Under the pieces are notes generated by a model. The model searched no databases. It saw only the letters and a list, made by a program, of their open reading frames with translations, and was not told where the DNA came from. Below are positions 39,102 through 45,626 of a stretch of DNA of 45,626 nt, piece after piece; position 1 is the first letter of the stretch, and the number at the start of each line of letters is the position of its first letter. Origin of the DNA: Mucidula mucida (Eukaryota > Basidiomycota > Agaricomycetes > Agaricales > Physalacriaceae); assembly GCA_015501055.1 (NCBI GenBank), contig JADNYV010000276.1, forward strand, positions 1-45,626. Direction: 5' to 3'. Position numbers and translations under genes: made by a program.

Positions 39102-39808
39102 TTACTTCGACTCGTACGGTATAAATGTCGAACAGGCAAGGGTACGCTTTTTCAGTGCTTTAACCAGAGTCTTCTTCTGTATATGCTTCAGCAAATCTGT
39201 GAGATAAGTTTCGACCGTTTGGAAGTCCGCATTTGCCTCAGCAAGGATCTGCATTTGCTCCCTTTCAACGCCACCACAGACCGCCTTGAGCCCAGTCAGA
39301 GAACCCTTGAAGGCATTGTGAAACTGTTCAATACGCGAAATTTCATCTTTGACGCGTTGCACGGCATATTGATTGTCCACGAGATCGGCACATGAACAGG
39401 CGTAATGCCACACATAGTCGCAAAAGGCGCCTCCCGTGTGCCGACGCAGACTGTTGTGGTGACTAGTAGCTTCATCCAGAAGCTCCTTCATACTTAGAAG
39501 TCGTTGTTTCCTAACGAAGAATCAATACAGCCTGTAAGAGTAGATCATGATTCGACGTACATTAACCTGTTAGCTGGATCAGCAGCAATCATGGATGCAA
39601 CTTCTTCTTGACGTCTCCTGCGCGTGTATCTTGCAGCAGACTTCTTGAGCACATAATCTCTATGGCTGTGAGGTGTCATTTAGAAACTATAGTACGCTAA
39701 TAGTCGACCATGGACATACCCTTCATAATATTGCCGGTTACGTTCTTTTGTGGCTTCCTTGCGCTCCTCCTCAGTATGATACAGTCGAGGACGTCCTGCA
39801 GGAGCCAT
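39102..39808 (-). CDS. Small basic protein of unknown function
   Basis: Three exons, 39720-39808, 39567-39665 and 39102-39510, total 597 bases and give 198 residues. It starts MAPAGRPRLYHTEEERKEAT, followed by highly basic RYTRRRRQEE. This recalls a small repeated gene type of agaricomycetes (RPR.YHT start), from memory only. The C-terminal half has CDYVWHYACSC and a helical region. The N-terminus looks nucleic-acid binding. Introns of 54 and 56 bases have clean ends. It is tail-to-tail with the viroplasmin-like gene, 34 bases apart. Confidence 0.7.
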
Positions 39809-40340
39809 TTGATGATGGCAAGACAGTAATGAGACGGGAACACAGAAACGGTGATGATCGTCTGAAAGACAAAGGTGAACGCCCATAAGTAGAGGATCTT
39901 GCTCAGATATCACATTCTTTAAACTTTTTTCAGATTTTAATCGCCTTTTTGTCTGATTTTTTGGTAGGAGCAGGCTAGCTCACAGTAGTTTTATTTCGCG
40001 TAAATTTCTGATATATATCTTAGGTGTGCGCCTCGTCGGGCAATGCCCGAGGTTGGCGCGCAAGAGCGGTGCTTGATCGCTTTATGACGTATGGGCTACT
40101 GACCCTTCTGGGAACTGCTTTCTCTCTTTCTATCGGCCATGATGGTATTGCGGATATATCTGCGGGTGTTAACACTGCGGCGCGGGTCTTCAATACCGGA
40201 CGGTCTCTCTTTTTGCTTGATTAGCGACATATCTATTCAGACAACAATTTTCCCGTCCTGCGCTGGTGCACTTGCTTAGATTTTTCACTCTGTTCTGAGA
40301 AGGACAAAATAATGTTTATTAAAGATCCGCTACTCTCCGC
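39809..40340. other. Intergenic
   Basis: No supported gene; probably the promoter of the basic protein gene on its left. Confidence 0.45.
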
Positions 40341-41166
40341 TCATACATAACGTCGTGCAGTCGCAAGGATTGGGGCACCCACACAGACCTCATTTATGTG
40401 TTCGTCTATCAGCACCCCAGTCAGCACTTCGTCCACACGCATTCGCTCCCGCAGGATCTCCTCCCGCTCCTGCTCCTCCAGGGCATGTCGGATATCGTAG
40501 CATCTCTGATACTCCGCCGCACCGATGCCCGACTCCATAGCAGCTAAGTCATATCAGACTAAGGCTCATGACGGTACTTGAATACATACTAGGCGGATAG
40601 TCCGCGATGAGGCGAATCAACGTCTTCATGATGTCCCAGTTGCGGTCCCAGTGGTCCAGTCCCATGGCTGCCTGAAACATCAGGCGGTTGATGTGGCTGC
40701 TGTTACATAGATTGGCCAAATAGATAATGTCGTCGACGGCGATGATGCCACTATTCTGGAACGCCTCTGTGAACGCGCTGCCATGGGCAAGGTCCAATTG
40801 TTCTCGGATCCAGTATGACACGGCGTGTGGAGATCCCCTCGGGAAAAGTCCTGTATGGTTCTGGGGCGGGGTGACTGGCCGCGCTGCCGCAATATCCTCG
40901 AGTGAGTACGATGCTAATTACTAGGGTGCTGTTTTGCTCACCAGGAATTATTTTCATCTTGTACATAGATCCGTCGAAGGACGCGCGCTCTCGATGAAAT
41001 AGCGGCCTCTGAGCGGAAGCTTCTCGCGCAGCATCCTTGAGAAATCGATAAGTGGGTATGGTATGCCCAGAGCGAGTCTGAGGACGTACTTCTGTGCTCG
41101 CTTGATGGGCTTGAGGTCCTCTGCGCGGAATGAATTGAACTTGCGACGCTTGGGAGGATAGGGCAT
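40341..41166 (-). CDS. Uncharacterised multi-exon protein
   Basis: Likely start MPYPPKRRKFNSFRAEDLKP at 41166. Readable blocks are PLIDFSRMLREKLPLRGRYF, SYWIREQLDLAHGSAF with a helical stretch to DIMKTLIRLIADYPP, a clean 46-base intron (40544-40589), and a last exon with ALEEQEREEILRERMRVDEV ending at 40341. The join between the first two blocks near 40,920-40,970 is unclear. No domain recognised. Confidence 0.5.
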
Positions 41167-41595
41167 GAGGGGGAATGCAAGAAGGGTGAAAGTTCTGCAG
41201 ACAAATCGCAACACACGGTCAATCTGAAAAAGGAATCCCTGAGATCGAAAGTGGCTTGATTGCGACCACCGCCAGCCGCACTCATTGAATGGCCAGTCCG
41301 AAGAAAGCAGGAAACCAACCAAGGGAACAGTTGCCAAGCCTGGTCCTGTGCAAACAGTGTTCAGGTTTACTCCGACGCCGTTGACGGGGCGCAAGTAAGT
41401 ATTGTCTTCTCTTGATCTTTGCACGGAAACGCCCGGTGCGCACCGACTATGAACTTGGCGTGGGCAAATATTATACTCGTACGTGCTGCGACGTCTGGTT
41501 ATGCTTGCTCTACTGACAAAGTGTCTAGGTGCTGCCGAACCTACCCAACCTCTGGCTGAACCAACTTTTACACGTCCGCCGGATCTAGGATTCAT

Positions 41596-43431
41596 TCATG
41601 TCAAGTCGGTCGATGGCTCGAGCAAAACAATTTGACCCACCTTGAGGAGAAGTTTCGCGCCATGGGGTCTATACTCATGACATGTCGTCAATTTGGCGTT
41701 GGATATTCGTAACGAAGAGCATTGCGTCGACTTTCGGATAGGTACAGAGGAGGAGGGCGACGCTTGGCGCCATCTGAAGCGCTCTCTCTACGTTACGCTC
41801 GCCAACTCGATACTTCTGCCTAGTGGCGGCCTTGGGCCCGCCAACCGTTGAATAATTTGAATATAAACTTATTTCAGATCAATTTCAGATTTTATTTGAG
41901 ATACATAGCCTTCTGATGCGCATGGACAAGCCGCTAGAGTGTATGGCCTCGACGACTTGAAATTCGGACCTTGGCGATGTCGGACAATACGCCGCCACCA
42001 TTGATGCTCCTTGTTGCCTTCTCTTCAAGTTCAATGGAGGCATGCACCGCGAGAAATTCAGCTTCACTGAGGCTGATGTTTACATAGGGAATCCGCAAGC
42101 ACAGAGGTCAGTAGTTCATTTGGCAGCTATTGGGTGATTATTGATGTTCTGTCGCAGAGTAATATTTGGCTTTATCGACCAGCGCCGCGAGAACTCTTCT
42201 CTGGGGAGGAACGAGATGGGCAAGGACCTTTTGACGCTCTCATCGAATGGAATGGCGTCGTTTTGGCGTCTACTTTTTTGGAGTGTGGGATACGGACTGT
42301 GGCGGATCTTCGGTGCGCCGCGATGGGATGCACACATGCTGGCTTCCGCAAGGCATTTATCATGGCCTTTGGAATGCGCCCATTGGATCAAACACAACCT
42401 CCTTGGGCACGTTAATCCGCCGAGTGGGTGCTGCGACGTCAAGCTCCAAAGTAGGTGCTTACCAGTGGTTTGGACATCAACTGACGTGTTGTGGTAGACC
42501 CTTCACTCTATGGCCCCCATATTTCCTTGCGCATGGAACACTTGGACAAGTGAATAGCTATCTGTCTGACTCGACGTCTCGGACAAGCATTGGATCGATT
42601 CCAACTTACAGCGCGACATCATTGCCTCGCCGATGAGATGGAGAATTCAGTATTAATGATGAAACTTTGTTCACCTAAATAGACATTTTGTCCCCTGTTC
42701 AATGTAGTCTTGCGCATCTGGTAACAAACAAATTTATTGGCAGGAACTGTCGCGTCGAATGACTTCTACAACTGGGCGCATGGTTTCTTATCAACCTGGG
42801 TTACACGAAAGTTCCCGTCAAGGGAGAGATCCAGCTCTTTCATTCTGGAAACCCAGTAATCCCTGTTGGCGTAAAGCTCGCCGCGTATGAGTCCGGTTCT
42901 GCGCGGCCTCGATTAGCGGACTGAGTTTGTGAAGGCGCGATGACAGACGTACCAGGACGTGGAGTCTGCTGACGAGGCTGCTGACGAGAGCGAGGTGCCG
43001 ACGAGGCGAGGCTTAGGATGGTTGCCTGGAGCGCGCTGCATTTTGAACGTTGATCTTGGTGGCGTGGTTGAAGTAGACGGTCTGACCTAAATAGGATGAG
43101 GTGATCTATGGACCTGGATCTCATACGTCATCACTTATCTTTCTCCCTTTTCTTCCTCCTGCGTTTTTAATCAGTGTTTTTTTCGCCGAGTGAACGAGAG
43201 AATCGCGGCTGGGGCGGGTACGCTGTTTGTCCTTTGGCTGGATGCTCACTCTGACCCATGGCAGGCTCATGTCCCAGCCGCTGCCCACTTGTGGGAGCAA
43301 CGAGAGTTCGAACTCGGATTGATGGATATAGCGACATCCCATCTCACGCCCTCGTGGTCGTCCAAGGCAGGACACGTATATGTTCATACCTCACTGCTGG
43401 AGGCCCTTACGAGACAGAACACGAGACCATG
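41596..43431. other. No confident gene
   Basis: A plus-strand run near 42,000-42,110 (LFKFNGGMHREKFSFTEADV) followed by a good intron (42108-42158) suggests a gene or remnant continuing to about 42,450. Two frames compete after the intron and neither matches a known family. Confidence 0.35.
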
Positions 43432-45626
43432 TCCTTCAGGCTGACACGCATGGTGGTATCTCTTCCCATGCTTGCCTACTGCGAAGCGGCCGAAATACGC
43501 CCGAAGGATCTGGATGATGCTTTCGCTCAGATGGACTTTGAGGTCGAGCACAACAGCACGCCCATGGACGTTCCTCCACCACCTGATGCTATGGACGTGG
43601 ACACGACGAGAGCGATGGAGAGGACTATGAGGAGGGCTACGAGCAGGAGACGCAGACTGATACTGGAAACCGAAACGAAGTGGAGCCTCGGTACGTCTGC
43701 AATTTGCAGTCAATAATTGATTAATGTCTTACATCTGGGCGCAGGACAATCCTATGGCGGAATGGCTTCCTTGGCTCTATATTTTCCTGGAGGAGAGTCT
43801 TCGTCGCATGCTTGGGAACGCCACTGTGGATCCAAGTGTTGTAAATGTGGCGCTTGCATGGTGCCCAGCGCAGAGGCTGAGGCTGACCGGGTCTCTGAAC
43901 CAGTAGTTGAGACAGCATGTGGCGGCGGATGCGCCGAGAATGGCGATGTGCTGCAGGGTGCACTGATACGACCCGCCGCGTACTTGCACCAAGCTGTATG
44001 CTGCCTAGATTGCGGTGAATTCTTCGAATGTCTGGAATGTTCGCTGGATCGCCACGCTTGGTCGCCATTGCATGTTCTGCAGGTAATGCTCAGCTTATTT
44101 GTATTGGACCCTTTTGACGTTATTTTAGGTATGGCGCGATGAGTCTTGGCATCGGCGAGTCTTCGCAACATGTTCTGGTGTACCAGGTTGGACACCAGGC
44201 GGACGCTGCATCTATCCGGACAAGACGCCTCGTTTGATGACGGTTATCCACGTCAACAGGATCACACTGTCAGTTATAGGTACTGCTCTTGCGATGTCTC
44301 GGACCACGAGAACAAATGCAGCAACTTCTTGAAATGGTGGTACCCTGCAAGCACGCGTATCCTCGACATGCGCAACGATGGAGTTTTGAGACTCTTTCGC
44401 CGGTTGAGAGTCATCGCAACCATCAATGTGCGCGACTTTCTTACAGTCTTGGAGCGGATGACAGATCCATATGGGACGGAGTACACGCGGACCGATATAA
44501 GGTGTTCGCTAGAATCTCGCGCCAGTGGACTTTCCTCGAACGGGTTCGGCGTTCGGGGGTGGCTCATGCACCAGGCGGACTGGCGGAGGCAAAGCCTGGA
44601 TCTCTTATTGTCAATTGCTGGGCTTGTCCACGGGTGGGGGTTAATTTGCCGGCTGATTGGGAGTTGGTCGATGAGAAATATCAGTAAGTTAACATTGTGG
44701 ATCTTGATGGCTTCGGGCTGACTGTCGCAGCTACCGGTATCAAGGGATGTACTCTGTTGACGCCAATTTCCGCATGAACTGCAAGATGAGGCCGGAACCT
44801 CGACCCGATCTCCCGCTATACGACGGTCTGGGAGTTCAGATGCCCACGGAGATGTATCACGACTGGCTGCGTCAGTACATCACCAAAGAAGATGTGAGAT
44901 TTCTTGATGTTTTTGAAGTCCCGGTGCTCATCCATGTTTCAAGGTCACGAGCTGTATATCCTTTGCTGCTTTGATGCAGAAAGATACTCGCTTTTCTGTG
45001 GGACTTCGGTGGTCCGGGGTTCTCGGCGTGATTTGCGCGCGCATGAAATCATGCTAGGCCTTGGGGATTTACAGAAGGGGAACGGTACGCTGGTCTATTT
45101 ATTTTTGAAGTCGGCGAAAGAGACTGATTTGCGCTTCAGGTATAAAAATACAGATTTTGTGCTCTACACCGTCCTTAGTCGTATGGGGCTGAAAGAGATT
45201 ACCGTCACGTACGATATCGCGTGCCAGTACAAGAAACACTTCTTCGAGCGTATCAAAGCCTTGCCGCCGGCGCTACAGGACATCATGGGCGAGTTACCAA
45301 ACATTCAATGGGCATTGCCCGTTTGGCACGGGAACGTTCATGAGGTAAAATGCGAGGCTTCCGAGTCGCTGAAGTTCAAAGTTGGGGTGGGTAAAACCGA
45401 CGGGGAGGGCATTGAACGTGTATGGGCGGTTCTGAACCCGTTCTCATACATGACGAAGGAGCAGCTCCCCGGAGCCCGTCACGACAATATTGAAGACAAG
45501 ATCAACTATCATAATTTCACGAAGAACATTAACCTTGGTAAGCCGATACTTGTGGGATTCGCTTGTACTAATGTTTTCTCAGGAAAGACGCTGCTTTGTC
45601 GCCTGAAGATTGCGCTAGAAGAGCGT
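43432..45626 (+). pseudogene. KDZ transposase with CxC2 cluster, partial
   Basis: KDZ (Kyakuja-Dileera-Zisupton) DNA transposases are abundant in basidiomycetes. Visible in order: an acidic start (DESDGEDYEEGYE), NPMAEWLPW, a CxC2 zinc cluster (CCKCGAC, then CLDCGEFFECLECSLDRHAW), YRYCSCDVSDHENKCSNF with KWWYPAST, RYKVFARISRQW, a WACPRVGVNLPADWE block, SVDANFRMNCKMRPEP, LGDLQKG, VTYDIACQYKKHFFERI, and GKTDGEGIERVWAVLNPF...RHDNIEDKINYHNF. D of SVDANF, D of TYDIACQ and E of DGEGIE probably form the DDE triad (inference). Introns 44083-44128 and 45538-45582 are clean. Frame changes near 43,610, 43,800, 44,270, 44,490 and 45,040 have no intron, so it is probably dead. Continues past the window end. 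Confidence 0.85.

Noticed and set aside
42134..42636. Overlapping plus-strand ORFs that might be a gene
   Set aside because: Two frames compete, neither has a known domain, and no exon chain sums cleanly. Left as unannotated sequence with a note.

Overview
The window reads as nuclear DNA of a filamentous basidiomycete, most likely an agaricomycete (mushroom-forming) fungus. The evidence is the gene families and gene structure: introns of about 45-65 bases with GT...AG ends, several FunK1-type kinases, a KDZ transposase with a CxC2 cysteine cluster, a Ty3/Gypsy chromovirus, hAT elements, and a Kre9/Knh1-like secreted protein. The only housekeeping gene I recognise is the RNA polymerase II largest subunit (RPB1).

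Layout. 1-5,350: a FunK1 kinase gene (+) with broken reading frames, an odd hairpin/direct repeat, and a small MYND zinc-finger gene (+). 5,354-11,930: RPB1 on the minus strand. I resolve it as 19 exons totalling 5,280 coding bases (1,759 residues), with a run of tiny phase-1 exons (9, 3, 78, 30 and 12 bases) in the C-terminal heptad tail. 11,931-18,611: mostly non-coding or decayed DNA, a FunK1 pseudogene (-), and a four-exon secreted Kre9-like protein (+). 18,612-26,674: a complete Ty3/Gypsy chromovirus on the minus strand, with ~498/499-base LTRs and a CTCTT target duplication. Its ORFs are full of stops, and its left LTR is split by a hAT element with a perfect 8-base duplication. 26,675-29,579: an unknown two-exon gene (+) and a second FunK1 pseudogene (-). 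29,580-32,839: a second hAT copy, itself invaded by a third, inverted hAT copy, again with an 8-base duplication. 32,840-45,626: unknown gene fragments, a large decayed acidic-protein gene (-), two adjacent genes with RNase H1 N-terminal (viroplasmin-like) domains (+), a small basic protein gene (-), an unknown minus-strand gene, and a decayed KDZ transposase (+) that runs off the window.

The genes do not form a pathway. RPB1 sits as an island in DNA shaped by transposons and expanded lineage-specific families. The best candidates for something new are the modular, individually skippable micro-exons of the RPB1 CTD tail, and the internally deleted hAT family that keeps an open frame for only the dimerisation domain and carries a tRNA-like block. 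All exon coordinates were read by eye. Those of RPB1, MYND, the Kre9-like gene, the 162-residue viroplasmin gene and the 198-residue basic gene sum to whole codons, which supports them.
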